A stretch of 64,000 nt of DNA from Ampullaceana balthica (Eukaryota > Mollusca > Gastropoda > Lymnaeidae): contig CALYLW010000011.1 in assembly GCA_944989445.1 (NCBI GenBank), positions 163,501 through 227,500 of the forward strand. Direction: 5' to 3'. This document shows positions 11,672-21,808 of the stretch, one piece after another; the stretch's first letter is position 1; every line of letters begins with the position of its first letter. A program made the translations under genes and the position numbers. The notes below the pieces were generated by a model that saw only the letters and a program-made list of their open reading frames with translations, did not search any database and had not been told where the DNA came from.

Positions 11672-11963
11672 AATAATTAAAATTGACAATTACTGTAGTG
11701 CATGTTTAGAAAGATTAAGAGTGCAATGTCTTTTGTAAAGTAGTTGGAAATTTTTTTTTAGTGTACTGGGCTATAAAAGTGTACACCATAAATACATCTT
11801 TTACATCACTACATCTTTTACATCCCTAATTGCTTTGCAGAATTAAAAATATTTATATAAATTTAAACAAAATTAAATTTAATTTGCAGACTTGTACTTG
11901 TACATTAAATACAAGATACATAAGAGTAATGTCTTCAATTGTTTATTTGCCAACAATAATAAA
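11672..11963 (+). terminator. 3'UTR and candidate polyA signal of ASRGL1
   Basis: The first canonical AATAAA after the stop is at 11958-11963. An ATTAAA variant occurs at about 11905. Confidence 0.45.
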
Positions 11964-12614
11964 ATTATATTTAGGTTTCATCATAGCTTTAAAATAATTA
12001 AGTAAAATAAAACACAGTGAATTGTTAACTACTTTATTATGGATTACACCCATTGTGAAAGCAAGCATCTGAAACTTTCATTTGACAAACATTTACTTCA
12101 AGTAACATTATTGATCCGACAAATAATACAATTAATAACCTTTTTTTTATCAGCGTATTAACAAATGTCTGAAACTTAATTAAAGTGTTCCACATTAAAC
12201 AAAATTAATTTGAAACCAAGTTAAAAAAACTAAAGCTATTTAAATCGTTTTGAGATAACCTGGTGGAACAAAAAAAGACACATTTATATAATATTTAAAC
12301 ACAATTTATAGTCCCATTATTTAAAATTGAGATTGACTGGGTGGTATTTGTAACAAATATGCATATTAATTCTTGCATTTCTGACAGACATAAAACATAA
12401 AAATGATATCAGACATTATGTCATAGGCAGTTAAATTTATTATTACTATAAGTACTATAAGCCATAGCCTGAAAAGTTAGTTTGTTCTGAAATACCAGTA
12501 ACAAGTAGGTAATTTTGGCTTAAGGAAGAATATTTAATTTTGGGCTGTTAAGCCCAGTTATATCTAAATTTTCTCAGTAGCTTCCTAACAGGCATGGGGA
12601 AATGTATAAAAACT
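11964..12614. other. Intergenic, AT-rich, no gene seen
   Basis: The spacer between the converging ASRGL1 and DDX49 genes. No ORF, RNA gene or repeat is recognised. Confidence 0.4.
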
Positions 12615-13150
12615 AGGCCGTGCTGCGGCGCCGTGGCGCCTACTTTTTATTTTTATAGGGCGCCCACCTTTTTCAAAAGCCCAACTAACTTGTCCTTGTA
12701 TGATAAATACCTAATATTAAATTTCCTTAAATGTACACAAAGTATTTTATAATAGGGGTTGTAGGGTGTCTACGGGGCCCACTTTTTTTTTGGTCAAAAG
12801 CACAAGTAACTTATCCTTGTATGATAAATACGAAATATTCCTGAAATGTACACAAAGTATTTATATAATATTTTTTTACAGTGCTAATCACCACACGATT
12901 TTTTAACTAATCTTAGAAAGCAGCGCACCAAATTACTGCACCAAAAATAACTCTTTGAGTCAGTCAGCACTGTTTACAACACAAATGCTGACGTCAAAGG
13001 TTCGTGCGTTGTTTGGTTAATGTTAATCTGGAAACCAAAATGATTATGATATTAAAATCTATATTTTCAATTTTTAAAAAAGCAGAGTGATGTCCCTTAG
13101 CGTTAGGCCAAAGTGAGTCAGTCATACATTTTGAGGGTAAATATAAATAT
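12615..13150 (+). repeat. Dispersed repeat, GTGCTGCGGCGCC family, full copy
   Basis: It starts with GTGCTGCGGCGCCGTGG and ends near GAGGGTAAATATAAATATG. Inside, two diverged about 80-bp blocks each carry CTTGTCCTTGTATGATAAA or a close variant, followed by AATGTACACAAAGTAT. Then comes the conserved block GCGCACCAAATTACTGCACC. Further copies are at 61531-62658 and 63341-63800, and a fragment is at 16610-16640. Confidence 0.7.
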
Positions 13151-13598
13151 GATTCATTACATTAATATAATTAATGTGATAGAAATAACCTGGTTTATAG
13201 GATCTAGCACATAAAAGACCTATTAAAAAACAATTAGCTCATAGGATGTAGCGCAACAAAGGACATGTCATTCACTGAGAAATAAATGCCAAGATGAACA
13301 GCTAAAATATTGTTGCGATGAAAATATGTGAATTTTTGTCTTAATAATTTTAAAAAAAATAAGTTAACAAAAAACAATAAAGATGCATACTAATATTACT
13401 AATTGGTTAAAAAAGTTAAAGATTAAAAATATAATTATCAGTTTTTGAAAGTGTTCCTAACAAATATTGGGAGCCTATGCGTCTTAAAAACATTAAGGAA
13501 AAAGAAATGTTAATTACATTTTTGTAAATCACTTGCTTAATATTTAAATAAAATGAGGTCTTTATAAATTAAAAGATTATCAAACACAAGTTAGTACT
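13151..13598. other. Region downstream of DDX49, no gene seen
   Basis: AT-rich. It probably contains the DDX49 3'UTR (minus strand), but no canonical AATAAA could be placed close to the stop on that strand. Confidence 0.35.
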
Positions 13599-15011
13599 TT
13601 ATGATACTTTTTTTGTAGCATTGTTATTGTTCTTTTTAAACTTATTTTTAAATTTCTCTTTCCTTTGCTGCTTTTCTGCATCTCGTTCATTCTTTGTTTT
13701 CCCATCTTTCTGCTTTAATTTCTTAGCTTTTTGTTTTTCTTCTTCTTCAGGATCTGTCCCTTGTAAAATTAGTTTCTTTCTTTTATTTATTTGTCTTTTC
13801 TCACCAAAGTCTCTTTCATCTAAGCGAATTTCAGCTTCCCTGCGGGATACAGCAACTTCTGTAAGAAGTTTCATAACTTCTTTTTCATCTGTTTGGTGCT
13901 CTGTCAATTTTGTATTTATAAATGATTCAATAGATTTAGTGAGATGAACATCAAACTGAGTTACAAGTGTGATGGCCATGCCACCTCGGCCAGCTCGAGC
14001 TGTGCGTCCCACACGATGAACATAATCTCTTGGTCGATTAGGAACATTATGGTTTATAATAAGATCCACTGTGGGGATATCTAAGCCTCTGCTAGCTACA
14101 TCAGTGGCAATTAAAATTTTTACTTGATCTGACTTAAACTTTGTAAGGCCTGATAATCGATACTTCTGTGGTAGCATTGAGTGCAGAGAAACACATGGAA
14201 AACCTAAATCATCACACATCATTGAAAGAATCTGTGCATATTTGCAAGTGCTTGTAAAAATAATAATGGAACTTTTTGGTCGTTCTGTAGTGTATACATC
14301 AAGTATATGCATTAGGTATGCATCCTTTACATCTGCATTCATAAGGACATAACGCTGGTCTAGTTCATCCACAGTGGCAACAACTGCTGACTGTGACCAA
14401 GAAAACACCTTTTCTTTTGATGATTCCTGCAACTGTCTTATAGCTGGTGTCATAGTTGCACTAAAGAGAAGTGTTTGTCTTTTTTCTGGAAGTTTTTTGA
14501 ATATTATTTCCAGCTGCTCTGCAAAACCCGTATCCTCAAGTAAACGATCAGCCTCATCTAATACAAGAAATTTAATTTTTTTCAAACTGAATGTGTCACA
14601 GCTTTCATAGTGATCAGCTAGGCGACCAGGAGTAGAAACAACAATATGTGGTTTGACTGTTAAATCCTGACCTTGTCGAACCATATCCATTCCACCAGTG
14701 ATTACTGTAACATTTATGTTGATTTCTTTACCTAACACTTTGAACTGGTCTGCTATTTGAAAAGCAAGCTCACGAGTAGGTGTAAGAACAAGAGCATAAG
14801 GTCCATATCTGTCTTCTGAGAGTTTTTGTAGAATTGGAAGAGCAAAGGCAGCAGTTTTACCACTACCCGTTTTGGCACAACCCACACAATTCTGTCCATC
14901 CAAGATTGGAGGTATGCAGTTGCTTTGAATAGGGGATGGCTTTGAAATTCCCATAGCAAGGCACTGCTTAACAAGCCATTCATCGAGACCTAGGTTTTCA
15001 AATCCTGACAT
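13599..15011 (-). CDS. DDX49: DEAD-box ATP-dependent RNA helicase DDX49 (Dbp8 orthologue), single exon
   Basis: 470 residues; human DDX49 has about 483. The motifs stand in order: Q motif PSPIQ (26-29 region), Walker A AKTGSGKT (46-53), PTRELA (78-83), STPGR (126-130), DEAD (152-155), SAT (184-186), IIFTST (250-255), IATDVASRGLDIP (301-313) and HRVGRTARAGR (332-342). The tail is lysine-rich and ends in KNNNNATKKVS, suiting a nucleolar protein. The family acts in early 40S/18S rRNA processing. MSGFENLGLDEWLVKQC at the N-terminus and the tail pattern separate it from DDX47 and other paralogues. The frame is intact with no intron inside, whereas many animal orthologues have several. The ORF begins 176 bp below the stop of the MTLN microprotein on the same strand. 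The enzyme is probably functional. Confidence 0.95.
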   Translation of the reverse strand: MSGFENLGLDEWLVKQCLAMGISKPSPIQSNCIPPILDGQNCVGCAKTGSGKTAAFALPILQKLSEDRYGPYALVLTPTRELAFQIADQFKVLGKEININVTVITGGMDMVRQGQDLTVKPHIVVSTPGRLADHYESCDTFSLKKIKFLVLDEADRLLEDTGFAEQLEIIFKKLPEKRQTLLFSATMTPAIRQLQESSKEKVFSWSQSAVVATVDELDQRYVLMNADVKDAYLMHILDVYTTERPKSSIIIFTSTCKYAQILSMMCDDLGFPCVSLHSMLPQKYRLSGLTKFKSDQVKILIATDVASRGLDIPTVDLIINHNVPNRPRDYVHRVGRTARAGRGGMAITLVTQFDVHLTKSIESFINTKLTEHQTDEKEVMKLLTEVAVSRREAEIRLDERDFGEKRQINKRKKLILQGTDPEEEEKQKAKKLKQKDGKTKNERDAEKQQRKEKFKNKFKKNNNNATKKVS

Positions 15012-15132
15012 TTCTGAACTTTTTTTTACAAACTGTTAAATTAAACACAATATTTTCAAACAGATTAATTAAGCAACATCCAACATTAAATTGATGCCAT
15101 GTGCATTTATATCAATAAACACGCTGTGAATT

Positions 15133-15392
15133 CTGGGAAGAAAACAGGAAACAGTTACTTTTTAAAAAAACATTTGCCTTTTCATTCTCAGTGAATGCCC
15201 GCAACACTGGTTTCAATGTTAATTTTGTTCGTCGTTTCTTTTAACTTGTTTAATAATCGGTCCCTTTTCCATTGGAGATATTTTATTCTGGTAGACTTTA
15301 ATTTATAGCCTACGAAAATTCCAAAGCCAAATGAACACAAGCAAAGAAAAACAACGTCTTTTCCATTGACACCCATGTTTGCGCAGGCTTAC
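15133..15392 (-). promoter_or_regulatory. Predicted 5'UTR intron of DDX49 enclosing the MTLN ORF
   Basis: On the minus strand a donor GTAAGC (15392-15387) lies 14 bases before the MTLN start codon. A strong acceptor, TTTCCTGTTTTCTTCCCAG, ends at 15133. The 260-nt interval contains the whole MTLN ORF. Splicing it would give a DDX49 mRNA, and keeping it would give an MTLN-first mRNA. This is predicted only from splice-site sequence. Confidence 0.45.
15188..15376 (-). CDS. MTLN: Mitoregulin-like mitochondrial inner-membrane microprotein
   Basis: 62 residues (human mitoregulin has 56). There is one membrane segment, VVFLCLCSFGFGIFVGY (about 8-24), then a strongly basic amphipathic stretch, TRIKYLQWKRDRLLNKLKET (29-48). 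Compared with the vertebrate protein without gaps, the spacing L-x2-F-x2-G-x3-G-[WY], then R-x-[RK]-Y-L-x-W-[RK]-x2-R-L-x2-K-L is conserved. In vertebrates this microprotein sits in the mitochondrial inner membrane and supports respiratory complexes and fatty-acid oxidation. The ORF is a single exon, as in vertebrates. It stands immediately upstream of DDX49 on the same strand, with no AATAAA between them. Confidence 0.82.
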   Translation of the reverse strand: MGVNGKDVVFLCLCSFGFGIFVGYKLKSTRIKYLQWKRDRLLNKLKETTNKINIETSVAGIH

Positions 15393-15945
15393 TTGATTTT
15401 ACTGAAAAATAATCGAGTATTAAATATGTTGATGAGGTATCGAATAGGGCAATGATTATTTTTAATGTGATGCTATAATTTATTAACAATAGAAAATTGT
15501 CCCGTTATCTTATAACCCCTCATTATAAATTATATTAAAGTTTAAGGATAAAAGTGTAATTTAGGAGCGTATACAGAGTATGCTATTTCAAGGCGAATGT
15601 TTATCTTCTCGTTCAAACGTACGCCTTTCATTTATTAAATTATTTAATTAATATAATATATGAAATATGATAGCTATTATGACAGCAGCGCTAATTTATA
15701 TTATTATTTGCTTAGAAAAAAAGGCTAAAAAAGCTCTTCACAATGCATAGTCTGAATTTGTTTTAAACACTCTTCTTGTCAGATATTTTCACCCAGACGA
15801 GCGTATGCTAATGAAATTTAACTAACACAAGACGTTTGCTAAAAAAGAATTATGCAACAAGAATAAAAAAATAAATATACAAAAAATTTTTTTAATTTTT
15901 AAAATTATTATTGACGATGAAAATGTGTTTGTTTGCTTCGGAAGA
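15393..15945. other. Upstream region of MTLN/DDX49
   Basis: AT-rich. The shared promoter should be here. No core promoter element could be assigned. Confidence 0.3.
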
Positions 15946-16100
15946 TTTTCTAGACTCATTCATAAACGACGTAACCTCTCTAATGAGAAAAGAGGGGGGG
16001 GGGTGGAGGGGCTCAATTTTTTTTAACGATGTGTGACGAAGTTTAAAAAAAGGGGTGGGGTGAGAGAATTTCATCAGTCTTACGTCACATAAAAAAGATT
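15946..16100. repeat. Diverged end of the ATAAATGACGTCA MITE family
   Basis: TTCATAAACGACGTAAC is followed by a G-run, then TGTGTGACGAAG and CTTACGTCACAT. The order of words matches the better copies at 18705-19039 and 31161-31410, but with many changes. Confidence 0.4.
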
Positions 16101-16767
16101 GAAAATACTTTTCTTTTAATTTAAAAAAAAAGAAATCAAATTTACATATTAGAAAAACAAACAAAGAACTGAATTGCTCCGGACGTATTGGTCCAATACA
16201 ATAGGGCCTTTAAAGAATGGTCACAGACGAAAGAAATGCCCCCCCCCCTATAAAAGTGCTCCCAACATTGAAGCATATGATGCAGCTAAAACATCTAGAC
16301 ACGGGAGGGTGTAGTTTTTTCTTCTTCTGAGAACAAAGGTTAATTCCTAAAATAATCATTCACTTTATATTTGAACATAATTCTTTTACCGATACCGATG
16401 CTTAAAATGTTTCTAGAAGTTTTTTTACATGCAAAATAGATTTTTATTATTCTTTTGCATTAAAAATAAATTTAAAAAACCCCGTAAAAAACCAAGCTTT
16501 TGACTATAAAGCCTTTATGTACGAGACATAACTAAAAGAATCAATATACATAATTTGCAATCTCTGTCACGTCTGTCTGTTATGTCTGTCGTGACGCTAC
16601 TAATTTTATAAAGCAGCGCACCAAATTACTGCACCAAAAAAAAACCGAACGGCCGCATAAAATTGTTCAATAGGGAAATAAATGAATAAAATAAAAAAAT
16701 AAAAAAGTTCTGCATTACATTACTTTTTATTCTGATGTGTATTTTTTCAAAATAAATAGATTTCAGC
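16101..16767. other. Intergenic, no gene; C-run and a fragment of the GCGCC repeat
   Basis: Contains a C9 run at about 16240 and the words AAAGCAGCGCACCAAATTACTGCACC (16610-16640), split here only by description, which belong to the dispersed repeat of 12615-13150. Nothing else is recognised. Confidence 0.45.
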
Positions 16768-17690
16768 TTAAATGTATTTATTTTGAAAACTTCCGTCATT
16801 TTTGACGGGTAATACACTGGTATGGTATGGCAACCGTCCGTCCTCATGGGACGATGGCGTGTACTCCTGCTCCTCTGTCCCCCTCCCCTTTCTCCTGGCC
16901 CTTCTCTCTTCACTCAAAGCTATGAGGGATGCTTCCGCGACATGAATGCCCTCACGCACTTTTGCCCGCCATGAGGTGCGCTCCTCGGCAATGGTATCCC
17001 ACGTTTTATGGTCTATCTGTGCCAATGACATGTCTTTCCTGCAGACGTCCTTGAAGCGCAAGCAGGGGCGACCTCTTTTTCTCATACCGGTTGCCAGCTC
17101 ACCATAAAGCAAGGCTCTAGGAATGCGCTCCGAGCTCATCCTGCTTACATGACCTAACCACCGCAGGCACCTCTCACTCAGAATTGAGTGCATACTCAGC
17201 ATATGGCTTCTTCTGAGTACATCGACACTGGTGATCTTGTCCTGCCACTTAATGCGTAGAATCCTACGCAAGCATCGTAAGTGGAAGCTTTTGAACTGCT
17301 TAATTTGCTTGGCGTAGGTCGTCCAGCACTCACTGCCATAGAGGAGTGTGCTGAGCACGCAGGCCTGGTACACTGTGATTTTCGTCCCATCTGTGAGCTG
17401 CGCATTGTTCCACACTCTTTGATTCAGCCTAGCCATTAATGATGCGGCCTTGCCGATTGTGGTTCCTATTTCCCTATCCAGGGAGAGTGTGCTTGTGATG
17501 TTACTGCCAAGGTAGGTGAAATCCTCGACGACGTCCAAGGTGTTTCCCTCAATGGAGATTGCTGGAAGGTGGTCAGTGCCTTGTCTCATAATGTTGGTCT
17601 TTTTTAGGCTAATCGTTAAACCAAAATCCTTGCATGCCTCTGAGAACTTATTGCCCAACTGTTGGAGTCCTACACTAATACATTAGTTTT
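16768..17690 (-). pseudogene. LINE fragment: C-terminal part of a non-LTR reverse transcriptase
   Basis: The open frame from about 17690 down to 16768 gives the region after the RT palm: LTISLKKTNIM, FTYLGSNIT, LLYGSECWT, LRCLRRILRIKW, RWLGHVSRM, GKRGRP-like (MRKRGRPCLRFKD) and WRAKVREG. The endonuclease and the catalytic palm are missing, so it is 5'-truncated, although the remaining frame is intact over about 300 codons. It is a different family from the insertion at 4068-5440, because the thumb and C-terminal signatures differ. It is not a host gene. Confidence 0.85.
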
Positions 17691-18356
17691 CATTATAATA
17701 CGCAGCGCAAGACAACCCAAAAATACAAAATTGTAGTTATGTCTCGTAAAAAATGTTTAATATAATGCGCACCGATCAGGAATATGTTTATAAAAAGTAT
17801 TGTCAATACGCACCTTATTGCGCGACAGGAAAGGTTGTTCAATATAATACGCATCGCGACACTAAAGCAAAAAAAGTTAACATGTTACATAGAGATAAAT
17901 AAAGATTATCTAAAAATTCATTAATTTAATTACGGTACATTCGATTTATCTGAAATTTTGAGACATCATATTTATTATCGGCACAAAACTGCCTGCAAAA
18001 TTTCACCTCGCTAGCTTACGAGGAAGTGGGTTAAAAATCGAGCCAAAGCTTTTTTCGACAAGGGCTCAAACAGACATTAAAAGTTAAAATAAATGATTTT
18101 TAAAAAATTTCGTCTAAATTTTAAGTATGTCCATAAAAAAACTTCCACGTTTGCGGGAGGGGAGTAAATGTGACATATCCAAATGATTTGTGACGTTTGG
18201 AGAGTAGTGTCATTTATGTATAATATATATGGCCCAAAATTCAAAGCACAACTAAAACTTACTATAAATTTTGAGGGATCTTGTGAGAAAACCTTAGCCA
18301 TGATGTGGGACGAATGGATTTTTATTGTTGGTGAGCAACATCAAGTGCGTTGAAAC
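17691..18356. other. Intergenic, no gene; scattered TAATACGCA(G/T)CGC words
   Basis: The word ATAATRCGCRNCGC recurs at about 17696, 17763 and 17852, a sign of a decayed repeat. No ORF is supported. Confidence 0.4.
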
Positions 18357-19469
18357 TAGGGATGTACCGGATTTCGGCTCCGGCTCTGGTAAATCCGGAA
18401 TCCGGCCATTTGTACAAATCCGGCATCGGCTCCGATCAAATTTGGCCGGATTTGGGAATAGCACAGTAACATTTCCAGTTTAGTATATCTAGCTGATGTA
18501 ATTTAAAAATAATTAAAAACCAAACAACAACAAACAAACAAAAAACACTCTCTTTTGAATTTTACTGGTGCATTACTTCATGAGTTTGTGAGACTTGCAT
18601 ACAGTGGTACGTCGGAATGTGTCTGCTTTGGTATAAGTCCAACTCGGTATACGTCCTGTTTTGATCTATGTTTGGAATACGACCCGCGTGCTAGAACTTG
18701 TATGGGGTCGGCCATAAATGACGTCACGCGATTTTGACCGATTTCCACCCCCCTCTCGTCACAATTGCTAAACATTTACTTAATGACGTCTTAAATGGCT
18801 TCTCGCGTGTTACGATATTAGAGTGCAGCCTTATTCTTAAATAAATACATACTTGAATGACAATAAAGTGATTTGAAAAAGGCTCATTTTCAAATAAGAA
18901 ATACGGCTTTTTTGGGGGTGGGGGAGGGGCGAAACTTTATGACGTATATTTGAGGGGGAGGATAATTTTTTGTGACGACGTGTGACGAAAAGGGGGGGGG
19001 GATCGGCAAAAATCGTTTGCCGTCATTTATGGACGACCACATACAAGTTCTAGCACGCGGATCGTATTCCAAACAAAGGTCGTATACCAAGGAAAATGTT
19101 TCGCGTCCAAACAGGACGTATGCCGAGTTGGACTTATACCAAAGCAGACACATACCAAAGTACCACTGTATTCAACTCCCACAAACTCATGAAGTAATGC
19201 AGCCTGGTTGCAGTCTCAACCCCATTATTTTGAAGTAGTGCACCATTAAAATCAAAAATGAGTGTTGTTTTTTAAATTTATTATATTTTTTCATTTTAAA
19301 TTCTCATTTATGTCAGCGAGAAATACTAAACTGGAAGTGCTACTGTGCTATTGCCTAATCCGGCCGAAATCCGACAAAATTGGACCGGAGCCGAAGCCAG
19401 AGCCAGATTTGTAAAAATGGCCGGATTCATGATTTACCGGAGCCGGAGCTGAAATCCGGTACATCCCTA
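18357..19469. mobile_element. 1.1-kb palindromic (foldback) repeat with TAGGGATGTACC ends
   Basis: The left arm starts TAGGGATGTACCGGATTTCG and the right arm ends CGAAATCCGGTACATCCCTA-like. The arms pair over about 350 bp (with a deletion in the left arm) through CATTACTTCATGAGTTTGTG, ACAGTGGTAC and CGCGTGCTAGAACTTGTATG. The TAGGG ends are hAT-like, but the flanks (GTTGAAAC and CTTACAAT) do not form a duplication. The centre is filled by another element (18705-19039). Confidence 0.7.
18705..19039. mobile_element. MITE of the ATAAATGACGTCA family, nested in the palindrome
   Basis: Terminal inverted repeats of about 38 bp: left GGGTCGGCCATAAATGACGT, right CGTCATTTATGGACGACC. Each is followed inward by AATTTTGACCGAT or its complement and C- or G-runs. 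The interior matches 31161-31410, including CTCTAATATCGTAACAC in the other orientation. It is about 335 bp and non-coding. Confidence 0.75.
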
Positions 19470-19638
19470 CTTACAATTTTAATTTCAAGTCAAAGAAATT
19501 CCTGGGAAAATATAGAAGAATTTATGCTGATGAAATGTAAATGAGAATATGCACTGGCATTGTTTAATGTTAGAGGGACAATATTCTAAGGTCTTTCTCA
19601 GGCGTCATAATTTCACTGCCCTAACATACGTCATATGT

Positions 19639-21462
19639 CAGAGGCGTCCAAATTTTTTGCATGGCGGGCCATATTCTTTGAAGTTGAAGTAAAGATATTC
19701 GGGGGCCAGATTAAAATAATCAACAAAAATGGCATATGTTGAGAAGTTTTTTATTGCAAAATTTTAATGTGAAGGGTGAAACTGAGATCTTGAATGCAGT
19801 AAATCATGGGTGATGTCAGGCTCAATGCCACTGGTTTTGACTCGTATGATATCACGCAGGTGAGAAGCGCTTATTCTCGTCCTCACACGGTTCTTGATAA
19901 AAGTATGTCGAGCCAAACAAGCTCAGAATTTTCTTAGCAAATGTTCGAATCTCTTGGATAGGAATCTATCTTTATCCATGCAGCTGATGGTACTATTCAA
20001 TTAGAGAAAGCTGTTGTTGTTTGCTGCGACATTCAGCATCACTTTGCAACTCAATGAGTTCCAGCTGCTGATTGCCTGGAGCATTATCAGGGTCAATAGA
20101 GAAAGGAGTAGAGTAAAAAAACAACCTTATTTACTTTTCAACAGTTGCAAATTCCCCAAAACGTCTTTGAAATTCATCAGCCATGGATATGATATCTGCA
20201 ACATACCTCTTCATTTGCTCATTGAAGCTTCTTTCTGGAAAACTTGTCATGATTTCCTGTAGTGAGGGGAAATGTGTGGTAGTAAGCTGCATTTGAGACC
20301 GTTGTCTTTGAAAAAGTTGCAGCTTGTTCCCATTATTATTTGAATATAATTGACTTACTTCTGCATAGTGCCCTTGAAGATTTGTGTTAAGAACGTTTAA
20401 AATTAGGTCTTGTTATATCAACTAAAAATGCTAAATCTGCCAGCCGAGCAGTATCAGTTAGTTCTGGAATTGGGTGTTCCTTATCTTCCATGAATTGCCC
20501 AATTTCTTTTCTAAGTGCGTAGAAGCGCTGAAGTGCTGTCCCCGACTGAGCCATCTTACATCATTGTGATACACATCTTCGTATTCTCCCTGGATGTCAA
20601 GAAGAAATTGCTGAAACTGTTGGTGAAACAGGGGTTTAGAAAGAATAGAGTTTAGATTTTATCACTGGCTTCATGACATAATCACATCTAAGATGTTTGG
20701 AACAAAGAACTTGTTGATGAATGATACAGTGGAGTTTAAAAGCTTTGCCATCCTCTTCGCTGACTTTGTTACAGATAAGTGTTGCTAGTGCACTACGCTC
20801 ACCAATCGCCATTAGTAACAATTCCAGATATTTTTTTCCATGATAGATAAATGTTATTGACAGCAGAACAAATGGAAGCAAATAAATCTCTTCCCCTTGC
20901 TTGGTCTTTAAGACTCAAAAGGTCAAGTAATTATTCGCTCACACATATGTCATCATTAACTACTCTTAAAAAATAATAAGAAGTTGGGCAGTGTCAGATG
21001 TATCAGAGCTTTTATCACAGGCTATCGAAAAAGAGTAAATTTTTTCTGCTTTTGCCTCTAATTGTCTCTTAATGTCAGATGATATTTCTTGTTAACAGGG
21101 AAATTACCAAATTGTGATACAAAAAATTATTTAAAATTTTTTTCGGCGAATAAAAATATATTTACATGACGTCATCGATTTTTAACGTAGGCCGTCCACG
21201 AATTTCGTACACATAACAGCACATTACTTCATCGGGTTTTTAAAAATCCATGTCCACGTTGTTAAAAAATAAAACGTCATCGATTTTCGCCATCATTTGA
21301 CACACTCAAAAAAAGTACAAAATTTCGAATTTTCTTATAAATACAATGTCGTTACCGAAATAATAAGTCAGTCAATTAATTATTTCAGATACAGGCAGCG
21401 GGGTAGTTAAAATTTCATCGCGGGCCGGTTTTGGACCGCGGGCCGGACTTAGGACAACCGTG
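19639..21462. mobile_element. Full-length hAT element with decayed transposase
   Basis: The ends are CAGAGGCGTCC and GGACAACCGTG (imperfect inverted repeats). Subterminal GGCGGGCCATATTC and GACCGCGGGCCGGACTT are typical of this hAT group. Flanks are TCATATGT at 19631-19638 and exactly TCATATGT at 21463-21470, an intact 8-bp target duplication. The length is 1824 bp. The transposase remnant is on the minus strand. Confidence 0.88.
19990..21110 (-). pseudogene. hAT transposase remnant (GTF2IRD2/ZBED5-like)
   Basis: Minus-strand translation gives the hAT block LHCIIHQQVLCSKHLR followed by VMKPVIK (20881-20636). Further 3' are LTDTARLADLAFLVD-like, LQGHYAEVSQLYS-like and NEQMKRYVADIISMADEFQ-like pieces. 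All are familiar from the transposase domain of GTF2IRD2, ZBED5 and ZMYM6-type proteins. Stops and frameshifts break the frame repeatedly, so no protein is made. Confidence 0.75.
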
Positions 21463-21602
21463 TCATATGTGAATGTTATAATACTTTCTCTTGCAATATA
21501 AAATATCTATAATCTATACATTACTTAGATTATACAATTTAGAGCATCTATTCATTCACCGTTACAGCTTACGTTAACGAACAGAGAGAAGCACACCTTG
21601 TT

Positions 21603-21758
21603 CACTGCTTTGGGCCCATGGGCAAAGAAAGAGTGCGCCCCCACAGGAATAAAAATAAAAATACATAATATTTATAAATAAACATATTCCGATGGGGCCC
21701 CAATGTTCGTGGGCCACCGGGCAAATGCCTAACGGGCCTATGCGTTAAGACGGCACTG
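21603..21758. mobile_element. hAT MITE with exact 8-bp duplication
   Basis: It starts CACTGCTTTGGGCCC, ends TTAAGACGGCACTG and is flanked on both sides by ACCTTGTT (21595-21602 and 21759-21766). It is 156 bp, non-coding, and lies 50 bp from the large satellite. Confidence 0.8.
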
Positions 21759-21808
21759 ACCTTGTTCAATTGTTAGATCGCTTACTTTGTGTACAACAGA
21801 CGGCAAAA

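Noticed and set aside
18349..19477. 8-bp target duplication around the TAGGGATGTACC palindrome
   Set aside because: Flanks GTTGAAAC and CTTACAAT do not match, so hAT membership rests on the ends alone.
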